64,000 nucleotides of DNA. Origin: Lysobacter sp. (lineage in GTDB: Bacteria; Pseudomonadota; Gammaproteobacteria; Xanthomonadales; Xanthomonadaceae). The DNA lies in contig JAHCAU010000017.1 of assembly GCA_019634715.1 (NCBI GenBank), positions 1 to 64,000 of the forward strand, written 5' to 3'. The notes beneath the pieces are model-generated. The model was not told the origin of the DNA. It ran no database searches and saw only the letters and a program-made list of their open reading frames with translations. The stretch's first letter is position 1, and each line of letters begins with the position of its first letter. A program made the position numbers and the translations under genes. Below, one piece after another: positions 1 through 11,677 of this stretch.

Positions 1-107
1 CCTGACGCACCGTTTCCTGCCAGCGGCCCGACCCGGGCGGTGCGCCGGGGCGCACCCTGTGACGGATTCCGGGAACGGCCGCATCGCCGCCCTGCCATCC
101 GTCACCC

Positions 108-136
108 CTTGCCCGTCGCCGTCGGCGTCCCCACAA
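108..136 (+). promoter_or_regulatory. candidate sigma32 (heat-shock) promoter of hslVU
   Basis: CTTGCCC at 108-114 and CCCCACAA at 129-136 are separated by 14 bases. This resembles the RpoH pattern CTTGAAA-N(11-16)-CCCCAT and lies about 25 bases before hslV, an operon that is heat-shock controlled in other proteobacteria. The -35-like half matches only in its first four bases. Confidence 0.4.
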
Positions 137-159
137 CCGTCGGACCCCCAGGAGGTTTC

Positions 160-711
160 ATGGACCCCAGCCAGAATCCCAACGTGTTCCACGCCACCAC
201 CATCGTGTCGGTGCGCCGCAACGGCCGCGTCGTCGTGGCCGGCGACGGCCAGGTCACCCTCGGCCACACGGTGATGAAGTCCAATGCGCGCAAGGTCCGC
301 CGGCTCGGTCGCGACGGCCAGGTGCTCGCCGGTTTCGCCGGTGCCGCCGCCGATGCCTTCACCCTGTTCGAACTGTTCGAATCGAAGCTGGAGAAGCACG
401 GTCAGCTCACCCGCGCCGCCGTCGAGCTGGCGAAGGATTGGCGTACCGAGCGGCGTTTCGGCAAGCTCGAAGCCCTGCTCGCCGTGGCCGATCGCGAGAC
501 CTCGCTGATCATCAGCGGCACCGGCGACGTGATCGAGCCCGAAGACGGCCTGGTCGCGATCGGTTCCGGCGGCATGTACGCGCTGTCCGCCGCGCGCGCG
601 CTGCTGGCGCATACCGAACTCGATGCCCGCAGCATCGCCACCGAGGCGCTGAACATCGCCGGCGACGTGTGCATCTACACCAATCGCAACATCGTGGCCG
701 AGGAGCTGTGA
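160..711 (+). CDS. hslV: ATP-dependent protease proteolytic subunit HslV
   Basis: HslV is the threonine-protease core of the HslVU (ClpQY) degradation machine; it forms a double hexamer capped by HslU in the cytoplasm. The 183-residue product carries TTIVSVRR, whose first Thr (residue 13) should become the N-terminal nucleophile, followed by the conserved AGDGQVTLGHTVMK block and a GSGGMYALSAARAL segment. The ATG at 160 is chosen because AGGAGG sits just before it. That implies a 12-residue leader before the catalytic Thr, instead of only the initiator Met as in E. coli. It is followed directly by hslU, so the two subunits are co-transcribed. Confidence 0.96.
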   Translation: MDPSQNPNVFHATTIVSVRRNGRVVVAGDGQVTLGHTVMKSNARKVRRLGRDGQVLAGFAGAAADAFTLFELFESKLEKHGQLTRAAVELAKDWRTERRFGKLEALLAVADRETSLIISGTGDVIEPEDGLVAIGSGGMYALSAARALLAHTELDARSIATEALNIAGDVCIYTNRNIVAEEL

Positions 712-713
712 TC

Positions 714-2096
<1,383 letters not shown>

Positions 2097-2252
2097 CGGC
2101 GGGTGCGGGCCGGGGACGCGGCCGCCTGCGCCCCCGTGCTGCGTTCGGTCCCCTGAACCTTGCAGCAATATCCTCGGCCGGTCGGCGCCCGCCCGGCCGA
2201 CCGCCCCGGCGTATAGTCCCGATCTTCCGACGACCCAACAGGATGTCCCCCG

Positions 2253-2870
2253 ATGTCGGCTCCGCGTGTCGCCCTGCTCGTTCCGCTCGCATGCTCGTTC
2301 GCGCTCGCCGCCTGCGCGCACGCGCCGTCCACCCGTGACCGTTCCGCCAAGGAGAATGCCCCCATGACGACCACCGCCACCGCCGCCGAGGCGTTCGCGC
2401 CGAAGCTCGACGCCGAGCAGTCGCTGCGCCGGCTGCTGGACCTGATCCGCGGCAGCCGCAGCGTTGGGGAGATCACCGCCGATCGGCTGCGCGAGGTCTT
2501 CGGCGTGGCCTTCGCCGAGTCCTCGGGCCGCCACGGCTTCGCCGAGCGCCTGGACCGCGACTGGTGGTCCTCGTTCGAACTGGACCCGAACAACGCCTAC
2601 GGCCCACGCTTCGAGTTCGCCTTCCGTCCCGACCCGCCGAACGCCAACCCGGCCGCCACCGCCATCTGCACGCTCGACTACAAGGCCTTCGCCGCCGAGC
2701 TCGAAGCCATGGGCTTCCGCCACGAGACCTATCGCGCCGAGCACAACCGCATCATCCACGAACAGTTCGAGCGCCCCGGCATGACCGTGCAGGTCTACAC
2801 CCGCGGCGAAGCCGAAGCGCCGCCGGAGAAGACCGCGCACGCCTGCGTGCACATGGTCCTGGTCAACTGA
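2253..2870 (+). CDS. putative lipoprotein, candidate immunity protein for the adjacent T4SS effector
   Basis: No family was recognised by name. The N-terminus has a short basic start, a hydrophobic stretch and LAAC at residues 18-21, a good lipobox, so export and lipidation are expected. The body contains a charged helix (LRRLLDLIRGS), DRDWWSSFELDP and an EAMGFRHE block. A second in-frame ATG at 2364 has a better ribosome site (AAGGAG) and would remove the signal peptide; the paralogue at 6417 begins at the equivalent point. The gene lies 55 bases upstream of, and collinear with, the XVIPCD-bearing HExxH protein. Known xanthomonad T4SS immunity proteins are often lipoproteins encoded in that position. 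The immunity role is inferred from context. Confidence 0.7.
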   Translation: MSAPRVALLVPLACSFALAACAHAPSTRDRSAKENAPMTTTATAAEAFAPKLDAEQSLRRLLDLIRGSRSVGEITADRLREVFGVAFAESSGRHGFAERLDRDWWSSFELDPNNAYGPRFEFAFRPDPPNANPAATAICTLDYKAFAAELEAMGFRHETYRAEHNRIIHEQFERPGMTVQVYTRGEAEAPPEKTAHACVHMVLVN

Positions 2871-2925
2871 TCGCGTCGATGTGCCGTCCGGCGGCCGGGC
2901 CGCCGGACCCAAGGAGGAGGTTCCG

Positions 2926-4362
2926 ATGGCCGCTGTCCCCAATCCCCCGCCCGTGCCGGCGCTGAGCGCCCAGGCGCAGGCGCAGGTGACCGCGTTCAAT
3001 GCATCGCTCGACGCCGTCCAGCGCATCAATTTCGCGAACGCGCTGAACGGTTCGCCGGCGCTGGTCGCCCAGATCAACAGCGCGGTCGCCGCGAACCAGC
3101 TGAGCGGTTTCTCGCTGCTGGCGCCGGGCACGAACGCAGGCGGGCAGTTCAATCCGGCCACGAAGACGATGGAGCTGCCGGCGTCGATCATCTCGTCGCC
3201 GGCCAGCGGCGCCCACAACCCGAACGAACTCACGTTCGTGATGGGCCACGAGATCCAGCATGCGATCAATGCGCCCGCGCAGGCCACCGCGACCCAGACC
3301 TTCGTCAACGACGTGCGTGCGGTCGCGCAAGGCACCGGTGCCACGCACGACTACACCGCCGCGGTGAGCGCGCGCCTGCAGGCCAACCGCGACGACGAAG
3401 CGACCGCGCACATCGCCGGCTACAACGCGCTGGTCGGCATGGTGCGCAACACCAACGCGACCCCGTCCCTGGAAGACATCCATCGTGCGCACCCCGGCCG
3501 CATGAACGACTTCATCGCGGTCACGCCGGGCACGCCGAACACCTATGCGCTGCGCCCGGGACTCACGCTCAACGCCGACATGACGATGACGCCGAATGCG
3601 GCGAACACCACGGCGATGGGCCAGCACTACTACGGCCAGCCGGCTTCGGCCGCGCGCATCGGGCCGAACGGCGATTCGGACTACCAGAACTACTACGGCA
3701 CCGCGTGGATCGGGTATGCCGCACAGGTCGAACGCGCCTATGCACCCACCCATGCCGCCGCCGGCCGCAATCCGCAGTTCACGCTGGACATGGCCGCGCT
3801 CGGCGTCAACGAAGTGCAACTGGAGCGCAACGGCCTGAACCTCGGCGGCGCCGGCAACACGCAGGCGTACACCAATACCGGCACCGCGCCACCGACCCAG
3901 GGCACGTTCCACCACACCGCAGGCACCAACCAGCACGTGCCGATCACGCTGCCGGCGGTGCCGTCGCCCATCGATGTGGCGCAACCCAACCCTGCAGTGC
4001 GCCAGGCGATGGATGCGCTGGACCGCTCGCCGAACATCGCCGCGGCCGACTTCGGCGCCGATCGCGAACGCGTCGCCGCGGGCGTCGCGCTGCACGCCGC
4101 GAACCACGGACTGACGCCCGACCACGTGGTGCTCAACGACCGTCGCACCGACCTCATCGTGGTGCAGGGCGACCTGAGCGACCCGGCCGCACGCCTGTCG
4201 CCGCCGCTGGCGGTCGCCGATGCCCTGCGCGCCGATCCCGCCGCCGTGCAGCAGCGCCTGGAGGCCCAGGCGCAGACGCAGGCGAACACGCAGGACGTGC
4301 CGAATCATGATGGGCCGAATCAGGGCATGCCGAACCAGGACGCACCGCGCCCGTCACGCTGA
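2926..4362 (+). CDS. putative type IV secretion antibacterial effector: HExxH metallopeptidase-like protein with XVIPCD
   Basis: This 478-residue protein has no signal peptide. Residues 107-113 read GHEIQHA, with H108, E109 and H112 forming an HExxH zinc-protease signature. The C-terminus (about 355-460) fits the Xanthomonadales VirD4-interacting protein conserved domain: GLTPDHVVLN near 395-404, then VVQGDLSDPA, and a final Gln/Ala-rich tail. This domain marks effectors injected into rival bacteria by the X-T4SS. The start at 2926 follows AAGGAGGAGG. The upstream lipoprotein is the likely immunity partner. The secretion machine itself is not in this window. Zinc-protease activity is inferred from the motif alone; it might also attack peptidoglycan peptides. 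Confidence 0.78.
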   Translation: MAAVPNPPPVPALSAQAQAQVTAFNASLDAVQRINFANALNGSPALVAQINSAVAANQLSGFSLLAPGTNAGGQFNPATKTMELPASIISSPASGAHNPNELTFVMGHEIQHAINAPAQATATQTFVNDVRAVAQGTGATHDYTAAVSARLQANRDDEATAHIAGYNALVGMVRNTNATPSLEDIHRAHPGRMNDFIAVTPGTPNTYALRPGLTLNADMTMTPNAANTTAMGQHYYGQPASAARIGPNGDSDYQNYYGTAWIGYAAQVERAYAPTHAAAGRNPQFTLDMAALGVNEVQLERNGLNLGGAGNTQAYTNTGTAPPTQGTFHHTAGTNQHVPITLPAVPSPIDVAQPNPAVRQAMDALDRSPNIAAADFGADRERVAAGVALHAANHGLTPDHVVLNDRRTDLIVVQGDLSDPAARLSPPLAVADALRADPAAVQQRLEAQAQTQANTQDVPNHDGPNQGMPNQDAPRPSR

Positions 4363-4398
4363 GCGCGTGCGGGCCCCGCAGAGCCGCCGCGGCGCCGC

Positions 4399-6087
<1,689 letters not shown>

Positions 6088-6416
6088 GGTGCTTCCCCCT
6101 GAAAGCCCCTTGATGATCGCGCATGCGGGGCGCGATGGCTTGATCCGGATCAGGTTCCGCCGGCGACGGCGGGCAGCACGTGCGCCCGGTCACAAGGCCG
6201 TGTTCCGGGGCGCGGCACCGCGGCCTGGGCGCCGCGAGGCGCATGAAAAAGTGCAGGACTCGCTCTAGTATTCGCGCAGGTCATCGCAGGGGACGCTCGC
6301 GGCCCTTCCAGGCCGGCGATGCCGGCATGGGGCCGGGCGCCCGTCGTCCCCGCGCGTGGCCACTCCTGTCCACGCTTCCACCGCCCGTCTCCATCGTTCC
6401 TGTTCCGGATGCCGTC
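6088..6416. other. 329-bp gap between the GspE-like gene and the orphan immunity paralogue
   Basis: No convincing gene or RNA is visible. It must hold the promoter for the leftward ATPase gene and probably one for the rightward gene at 6417, but no clean -35/-10 pair stands out. The frame upstream of 6417 stays open but encodes no lipobox. Confidence 0.4.
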
Positions 6417-6920
6417 ATGCCCGCGACGACCGCCACCCCCATCGACCCGCCCGTCCGCACGGCCGACGACCTGCTCCGTCGCCTGCTCGACCTGCTCCGC
6501 GACAGCCGCGAGATCGCCGACCTGTCGCGCGCGCGCGTCCGCCGCGCGTTCGAGGTCGACTTCGAGATCGACGAGGGCCGTCTGGGCTTCGGCGAGCGCC
6601 TGTGCCGCGACTGGTGGTCGTCGATCGAACTCGATCCCGACGGCGCCTTCGGACCGAGCTTCGAACTGGCGTTCCGCCCGGATTGCGCCGGCACGTTTCC
6701 GTCGGCCGCCGGGATCTGCGCGATGGATTACGACGCGTTCGCCGCAGAACTGAAGGCCATGGGCTTCGAGCACGAAAGCCTGCTCGGCGAGAACGGCCGC
6801 GTGGTCCACGAGAATTTCGACCGCGACGGCCTGTCGGTGATCGTGCATACCCGGGGCGAAGCCGACGAACCGGCGGGCAAGCGCAACCATGCCTGCGTGA
6901 TGCGGGTGATCGTCAACTGA
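6417..6920 (+). CDS. paralogue of the candidate immunity lipoprotein, without signal peptide
   Basis: This 167-residue protein is clearly homologous along its whole length to the product of 2253-2870. Both have LRRLLDL near the start, a CRDWWSSIELDP/DRDWWSSFELDP block, an MDYDAFAAELKAMGF-type segment and an N-terminally charged VxVxTRGEA end. It begins at the ATG matching the internal ATG of the first copy and shows no lipobox in frame, so it would stay in the cytoplasm. It has no effector next to it. It may be an orphan immunity protein, or the family may be unrelated to immunity. Its last 8 bases overlap the convergent mutarotase gene. The ribosome site is weak. Confidence 0.72.
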   Translation: MPATTATPIDPPVRTADDLLRRLLDLLRDSREIADLSRARVRRAFEVDFEIDEGRLGFGERLCRDWWSSIELDPDGAFGPSFELAFRPDCAGTFPSAAGICAMDYDAFAAELKAMGFEHESLLGENGRVVHENFDRDGLSVIVHTRGEADEPAGKRNHACVMRVIVN

Positions 6921-7815
6921 CCGGGCTGCGAGCCTGGGGCGGTTCGCAGGCGGTCATCCGCAGCGTGCCGCACCATGTCGCATCCGCTGCGAGCGTGATG
7001 CGGGGTTCCACGCAGGCCGGTTCCACGCAGACGAAGCGGTCGTGCTCTCGCGGCGCGAGGTCGGCCAGTCCCGCCGCCAGCGCCGCACCCGGGTTCCACA
7101 CGACCGTATCGGGGAAACCGGTGGTCTCGATGCGCAGCGCCGCCATGCCGTCCGACAGCAGGCGTTCGCCGTCGCAGCCGAGGTAGGTGCGGTCCACTTC
7201 GCCGTCTAAGGCCGGCGAGGGCAGGGGATCGATGCTGTCGCCACCGCGCGCGCGATCGCGGTACGTGCGTCCCGCCACACCCTCCAGTCGGGTCGTGGCC
7301 AGCGACGCGACCCGGAGGTAGCTGTGCAGGGCGCAGGCGAAGTCGAAGGGGGCATCGCCGCGATTGCGGACCTCCAGCGCGACCGCCAGCGTGTCCGCGT
7401 CCAGGCCGACGCGCAGGCGGAGGGTGTAGCGATGCGGCCACAGCGTCCGGCTCGCATCGTCGTCGTCGTCGTCGAGCGCGAACACGGCCGAGGACGCGCC
7501 GTCTTCCGTGTCCACCCCGAGGAACGCCCAGTCCGACGTGCGCGCCCAGCCGTGCCGGGTCAGCGGGCCCTGGTCGGCGAACTGCGGAAAGATCACCGGG
7601 ATGCCGGCGCGGATGCCGCGTCCCGCGCCGTAGCGGGTCGCCGTGCCGAGGAAGAGGCGCTCGCCGCCGCGCGCGGGCACCCAGGACAGCAGCTGCGCGC
7701 CCTGCAGCGCCACCCTGGCCCGTGCCGCGCCACGCGCGAGATCGACGCAGGGCACCGGGCCGTCGGCGCTGTCGAAGGCGGTCGGGCGTGCGTCCAGTGC
7801 GGGCGTGGCGGTCAT
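6913..7815 (-). CDS. D-hexose-6-phosphate mutarotase (YeaD/aldose-1-epimerase family)
   Basis: The 300-residue product matches glucose-6-phosphate 1-epimerases, which interconvert the alpha and beta anomers of hexose 6-phosphates in the cytoplasm. Recognisable blocks are GAQLLSW, IRAGIPVIFPQF, RHGWAR (with the active-site His), ALHSYLRV and FVCVEPA, which carries the catalytic Glu. ATG 7815 gives a normal family length. A run of six Asp codons near residues 115-120 is a local oddity. The gene is convergent with the 6417 gene and divergent from ubiE, from which it is separated by less than 100 bases. Confidence 0.88.
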   Translation of the reverse strand: MTATPALDARPTAFDSADGPVPCVDLARGAARARVALQGAQLLSWVPARGGERLFLGTATRYGAGRGIRAGIPVIFPQFADQGPLTRHGWARTSDWAFLGVDTEDGASSAVFALDDDDDDASRTLWPHRYTLRLRVGLDADTLAVALEVRNRGDAPFDFACALHSYLRVASLATTRLEGVAGRTYRDRARGGDSIDPLPSPALDGEVDRTYLGCDGERLLSDGMAALRIETTGFPDTVVWNPGAALAAGLADLAPREHDRFVCVEPACVEPRITLAADATWCGTLRMTACEPPQARSPVS

Positions 7816-7911
7816 GGCGGGTCTCGACGGGGGGCGTGGGCACGGTATCGGCCGCCGCTGCAGGGTGGCAAGCCGACGGAGGCGCCGGCCCCGCGCGGTA
7901 CACTGGCGGGC

Positions 7912-8700
7912 ATGAGCACTCCCGATCGACAGGCCTCCGGCCACGACAGCGCGTCGCACGGCGACACCACCCATTTCGGCTTCCGCGACGTCCCCGTCGG
8001 GCAGAAGCAGAAGCTGGTCGCCGAGGTCTTCTCCTCGGTCGCCGGCAAGTACGACCTGATGAACGACCTGATGAGCCTCGGCATCCATCGGGTCTGGAAA
8101 CGCTACTTCGTCGCCACCGCGCAGGTGCGCCCGGGCGACCGCGTGCTCGACCTCGCCGGCGGCACCGGCGACATCGCCGCGCTGCTGAAGGATCGCGTCG
8201 GCGAGACCGGGGAACTGGTCCTCGGCGACATCAATGGCGCCATGCTCCGCGTCGGCCGCGACCGCATGACCGACCGCGGCAACGTGCGCGGCTTCGAGTA
8301 CGTGCAGTGCAACGCCGAGACGCTGCCGTTCCCCGACGCCAGCTTCGACCTGGTCACCATCGCCTTCGGGCTGCGCAACGTCACCGACAAGACCGCCGCG
8401 CTGCGCGAGATGCACCGAGTGCTCAAGGTCGGCGGCCAGGCCCGCGTGCTGGAGTTCTCGGAAGTCACCGCCGACTGGTTCAGGCCGATCTACGACTTCC
8501 ACTCGTTCAAGGTGCTGCCGAAACTGGGCAGCCTGTTCGCCGGCGACGCCGGCAGCTACCAGTACCTCGCCGAATCCATCCGCAAGCATCCGCCGCAGGC
8601 CGAGCTGAAGGCGATGATGGAAGCCGCCGGCTTCGCGCGCTGCAGCTACAGGAACCTCTCCGCCGGGATCGTGGCGATCCATACCGGGTATCGCATCTGA
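7912..8700 (+). CDS. ubiE: ubiquinone/menaquinone C-methyltransferase UbiE
   Basis: UbiE is the SAM-dependent C-methyltransferase of ubiquinone (and menaquinone) biosynthesis. The 262-residue product has the family marks VGQKQKLVAEVFSSVAGKYDLMND, interrupted here only by phase, the SAM-binding LDLAGGTGD motif, ITIAFGLRNVTD-like motif TIAFGLRNVTD, and the terminal HTGYRI. The ATG at 7912 adds a short polar leader before the conserved core. It is transcribed away from the mutarotase gene and stands alone rather than in a ubiEJB cluster. Confidence 0.95.
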   Translation: MSTPDRQASGHDSASHGDTTHFGFRDVPVGQKQKLVAEVFSSVAGKYDLMNDLMSLGIHRVWKRYFVATAQVRPGDRVLDLAGGTGDIAALLKDRVGETGELVLGDINGAMLRVGRDRMTDRGNVRGFEYVQCNAETLPFPDASFDLVTIAFGLRNVTDKTAALREMHRVLKVGGQARVLEFSEVTADWFRPIYDFHSFKVLPKLGSLFAGDAGSYQYLAESIRKHPPQAELKAMMEAAGFARCSYRNLSAGIVAIHTGYRI

Positions 8701-8741
8701 CGATTCGTTCTTTCGTGCCGCTGCCGTTCGCGCAAAAAGAA

Positions 8742-8765
8742 CCTCCTGCAGGGGGCGGCAGGAGG
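8742..8765 (+). terminator. possible terminator hairpin after ubiE
   Basis: CCTCCTGC (8742-8749) pairs with GCAGGAGG (8758-8765) across an 8-base G-rich loop, 42 bases after the ubiE stop. There is no T-run, so termination is uncertain. Confidence 0.3.
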
Positions 8766-8866
8766 CGGAGAGCGGCATCGCGCAGTGGACCACGATGCCC
8801 GGAGCATGGCGGCGGCGTTGCGTCCTGCAGCGCCAGTGAAGGGAAAAGAACGTAGCGGCGTGGAGG

Positions 8867-9355
8867 TCAGTTGATGCCGCCGCCGACGCCGCAGCCGTTG
8901 CCCTTGCTCGCGCAGACGGGCGGATCTTCCATCCAGGCGCGCGTGCCTTCGCGGGCGAGCAGCAATTCCTCGAAGGTCGCGCAGCGCGTGCTCTGGATCT
9001 GCGAGCCGATCCTGCGCTCGCGCCAGCAGACGTCGCGCTGTTCCTGCGCGACGCGGGTGCCCTTGAGGATCGCGTAGATCTCGCCCAGCGCGTTGCGCAG
9101 CCTGATCTGGTCGGCGGGGCTGAGCCGGTCGAGGGTGCTCTTCTTCACCGCGATGTCGGCCACGGTCCGCTGCGCCCAGCGCAGCCGATCCAGTTGCTGG
9201 CTGTCGATGCCCATGCCGTCGGGCGATTCCTCGATCTGCCGGGTGATCGAGTTCTGCTGGTCGAGCAGCACTTTCAGGTCGACGCGGGGATTCGCCCACG
9301 CAAGGGCGCTGGTCAGGGCACATCCGAGCACCGCCGCGAGCAGGAGTTTCTTCAT
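8867..9355 (-). CDS. secreted protein of unknown function
   Basis: The protein is not recognised. It has 162 residues and begins with a clear Sec signal peptide (MKKLLLAAVLGCALTSALA, cleavage probably before NPRV). The mature part is largely helical and charged, has four Cys (including a CWRERR site and two in the last 15 residues) and ends in a Gly-rich tail. It is divergently transcribed from the biosynthetic operon that starts at 9585, and the 229-bp gap between them holds that operon's promoter. The periplasm is the likely location. Confidence 0.7.
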   Translation of the reverse strand: MKKLLLAAVLGCALTSALAWANPRVDLKVLLDQQNSITRQIEESPDGMGIDSQQLDRLRWAQRTVADIAVKKSTLDRLSPADQIRLRNALGEIYAILKGTRVAQEQRDVCWRERRIGSQIQSTRCATFEELLLAREGTRAWMEDPPVCASKGNGCGVGGGIN

Positions 9356-9483
9356 GGACAGGTTTCCGCGTCTGGGGAGGGGCGAACCCGGGCAGGATGG
9401 CCGCGTGCCTGATTCCTGTTTCGCGCAGGCGGCGACGAACAGGACATTCGGGGAGGGGGAGGGTGGGGCGCGAAAGTGTCCTG

Positions 9484-9512
9484 TTGCATCGGTACATCAG
9501 TACGGCTATAGT
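9484..9512 (+). promoter_or_regulatory. sigma70-type promoter of the 9.6-17.8 kb operon
   Basis: TTGCAT (9484-9489), a 17-base spacer and TATAGT (9507-9512) make a good housekeeping promoter about 70 bases before the TrpE-like start codon. The spacer contains GTAC at 9492-9495 and 9500-9503, four bases apart, which could be an operator. Since trpR lies at the far end of the cluster, TrpR is a candidate regulator, but the match to the E. coli trp operator is weak. Confidence 0.55.
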
Positions 9513-9584
9513 CGCCGCCGCCAAGCAGCCATGGATCGCCAACGGGGCGACGCTGACGCGGCGGAAACCCTGACCTGGTGGGCC

Positions 9585-11078
9585 ATGACTGCATTCGTTC
9601 CAACCGTGAGACCGCTGCGGACGGTGTCCGACGGTCTCCTCAAGCACGGCTTCGACCTCTACCGCGCCCTGCTCTCGGGTCGCTCCGAGGACGACCTGGT
9701 GCTGCTCGAATCGCTCGGCGTCGAATCGGTGGACGCCCGCTCGACCTACATCGGCATCGACCCGGTGCTGAGCCTGGCGGTCTACGGGCTGGACATCCGC
9801 ATCCGCGCCCATGCGGCCCTGGCCGGCGACCTGCGCATCGCACTGGCGGCCCATGCCTGCGTCGTGGCCGAGGACGGCGCGTTGACCTGCCGGCTCGAAC
9901 GCCATGAAGGCATCTGGGACTTCCTGCGCGCGTTCGAGACCGCCTTCGAGGCCGGGCATGCGGATGGCGCCGCGCCGCTGGCGCTGTTCGGCTATCTGGG
10001 CTACGACACGGTGCGCTACATCGAGTCCCTGCCGCGCCACCAGGCGCCGTTGGCGGACGTGCCGGACATGGCGCTCTCGCTGTACCGCACCGTGGTGGCG
10101 CTGGACGACGACAGCGCGCGCCTCACCCACTACCGCTTCGAAGGCGATGACCAGATCGACCTCGACGCCATCGTCGCGACCTGCGAACGCGCGTTCGAGG
10201 GCGAAGCGCTCGACACCGATCCGGCGAGCTATCCGCATGCCGTGCGCTTCGAGACCAGTCGCCCGGACTACCTGCGCAAGTGCGAGCGCGCGATGGAGCA
10301 CATCCGGATCGGCGACATCTACCAGATCCAGATCGGCCAGAAGGTGCGTGTCGATACCGGGATGCCGCCGCTGGTGCTGTACGCACGGCTGCGCGCGCTC
10401 AATCCGTCGCCGTACATGTACCTGTTCCGCGCCGAAGGACACACCATCGTCGGCGCGAGTCCGGAGCTGTACATGCGCATCGATGGCGACACGCTGGTGA
10501 TGCGGCCGATCGCCGGCACCGTCGGCAAGGTCCATGTCTCGACCGTCGAGGATGCGCGCCACGAACTGCACGGCAGCGAGAAGGAAGTCGCCGAACACCT
10601 CATGCTGGTCGACCTCTGCCGCAACGACATCTGCCGCGTCTGCGAACCCGAATCGCTGCGGGTCGAGGACCTGATGGACATCGAGGAGTACTCGCACGTC
10701 TTCCACATGGTCACGAATGCCTCCGGGCGCATGCGTGCGGGCCGCGACAAGTACGATGCCATCCGCGCCAGCTTCCCGGCCGGCACCATGACCGGCACGC
10801 CGAAGGTGCGCGCGATCGAACTGATCGAAGAGATCGAGGACAGCGCGCGCGGGCACTATGCCGGCATCGTCGGCCTGATCGGCATCGGCAGCGACTTCAT
10901 GAACACGGCGCTGTGCATCCGCAGCGCGGTGCACCGCGACGGGACGTACACGCTGCGCGCGTCGGCAGGCATGGTCGCGGACTCGCGTCCGGAAAGCGAA
11001 TACGCCGAAACCCTGCACAAGCTCGGTTCGGTCTACGTGGCGATCACAGGCAAGGAGCTGACATGCGCTGCAGAGTGA
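9585..11078 (+). CDS. anthranilate synthase component I-like (TrpE family)
   Basis: This chorismate-utilising enzyme has 497 residues. The catalytic half shows GDIYQIQIGQKV, RPIAGTV, SEKEVAEHLMLVDLCRND and FPAGTMTGTPK (about 397-407) and ends with SAGMVADSRPESEY. Near the N-terminus LLES (40-43) plus a downstream Ser reproduces the Trp feedback-binding element of TrpE, so anthranilate is more likely than 4-aminodeoxychorismate as product. It overlaps the glutaminase gene by 16 bases, which would supply ammonia. As the first gene of an eight-gene operon with ligases and a diiron oxidase, it is probably a specialised copy rather than the tryptophan-pathway enzyme. ADIC or PABA formation cannot be excluded. 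Confidence 0.85.
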   Translation: MTAFVPTVRPLRTVSDGLLKHGFDLYRALLSGRSEDDLVLLESLGVESVDARSTYIGIDPVLSLAVYGLDIRIRAHAALAGDLRIALAAHACVVAEDGALTCRLERHEGIWDFLRAFETAFEAGHADGAAPLALFGYLGYDTVRYIESLPRHQAPLADVPDMALSLYRTVVALDDDSARLTHYRFEGDDQIDLDAIVATCERAFEGEALDTDPASYPHAVRFETSRPDYLRKCERAMEHIRIGDIYQIQIGQKVRVDTGMPPLVLYARLRALNPSPYMYLFRAEGHTIVGASPELYMRIDGDTLVMRPIAGTVGKVHVSTVEDARHELHGSEKEVAEHLMLVDLCRNDICRVCEPESLRVEDLMDIEEYSHVFHMVTNASGRMRAGRDKYDAIRASFPAGTMTGTPKVRAIELIEEIEDSARGHYAGIVGLIGIGSDFMNTALCIRSAVHRDGTYTLRASAGMVADSRPESEYAETLHKLGSVYVAITGKELTCAAE

Positions 11079-11677
11079 CCATCATCGATGCCTACGACAG
11101 CTTCGTTCACATCCTCGTGTCGTACGTGCACAAGCTCGGCTGCGATGTCCGCGTGCTGCGCCGGGACGACCCGGATCTCGCCGCGCATGTCGGGCCTGAC
11201 GCCTGCGACGTCCTGCTGCTCGGCCCCGGGCCGGGCCACCCGGCCGATTCCGGCTACCTGCAACTGCTCGAGACCAATGCCGGCCGCGTCCCCGTGTTCG
11301 GCGTCTGCCTCGGCCACCAGGCGATCGCGCTGTACTACGGCGCGCGCCTCGAGTACGCACAGCGCCTGATGCACGGCAAGGTCAGCCGCATCAGCCACGA
11401 CGGCAAGGGCTGCTTCGCCGGCCTGCCGGCCGAGGGCTTCGATGCCATGCGCTACCACTCGATCATCGTCGACCGCGATTCGCTCGGCGACGACCTCGTC
11501 GCGACGGCGGTATCGGATACCGACGACTACCTCATGGGCCTGCGCCACGCGCACCTGCCGATCGAGGGCGTCCAGTTCCATCCGGAGAGCATCGGGACCG
11601 AACACGGCCTCGAGATCATCCGCAATTTCATCCAGAGCTACCACTACGGGCAGGAGCGCGAGAATGTCGCGGCATGA
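11063..11677 (+). CDS. anthranilate synthase component II-like glutamine amidotransferase (TrpG/PabA family)
   Basis: A class I glutamine amidotransferase of 204 residues that releases ammonia from glutamine for the preceding TrpE-like subunit. The nucleophile is Cys82 in GVCLGHQA; His173 and Glu175 in FHPES complete the triad. The N-terminus, IDAYDSF, corresponds to the IDNYDSF typical of the family. AAGGAG at 11052-11057 lies inside the end of the TrpE-like gene, so the two are translationally coupled. It overlaps the next gene by 14 bases. Confidence 0.9.
   Translation: MRCRVTIIDAYDSFVHILVSYVHKLGCDVRVLRRDDPDLAAHVGPDACDVLLLGPGPGHPADSGYLQLLETNAGRVPVFGVCLGHQAIALYYGARLEYAQRLMHGKVSRISHDGKGCFAGLPAEGFDAMRYHSIIVDRDSLGDDLVATAVSDTDDYLMGLRHAHLPIEGVQFHPESIGTEHGLEIIRNFIQSYHYGQERENVAA

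Noticed and set aside
9585..11677. Reading the TrpE/TrpG-like pair as the canonical tryptophan biosynthesis genes
   Set aside because: No trpD, trpC or other trp genes follow; the pair is locked into an operon with ligases, an acyltransferase and a diiron oxidase.
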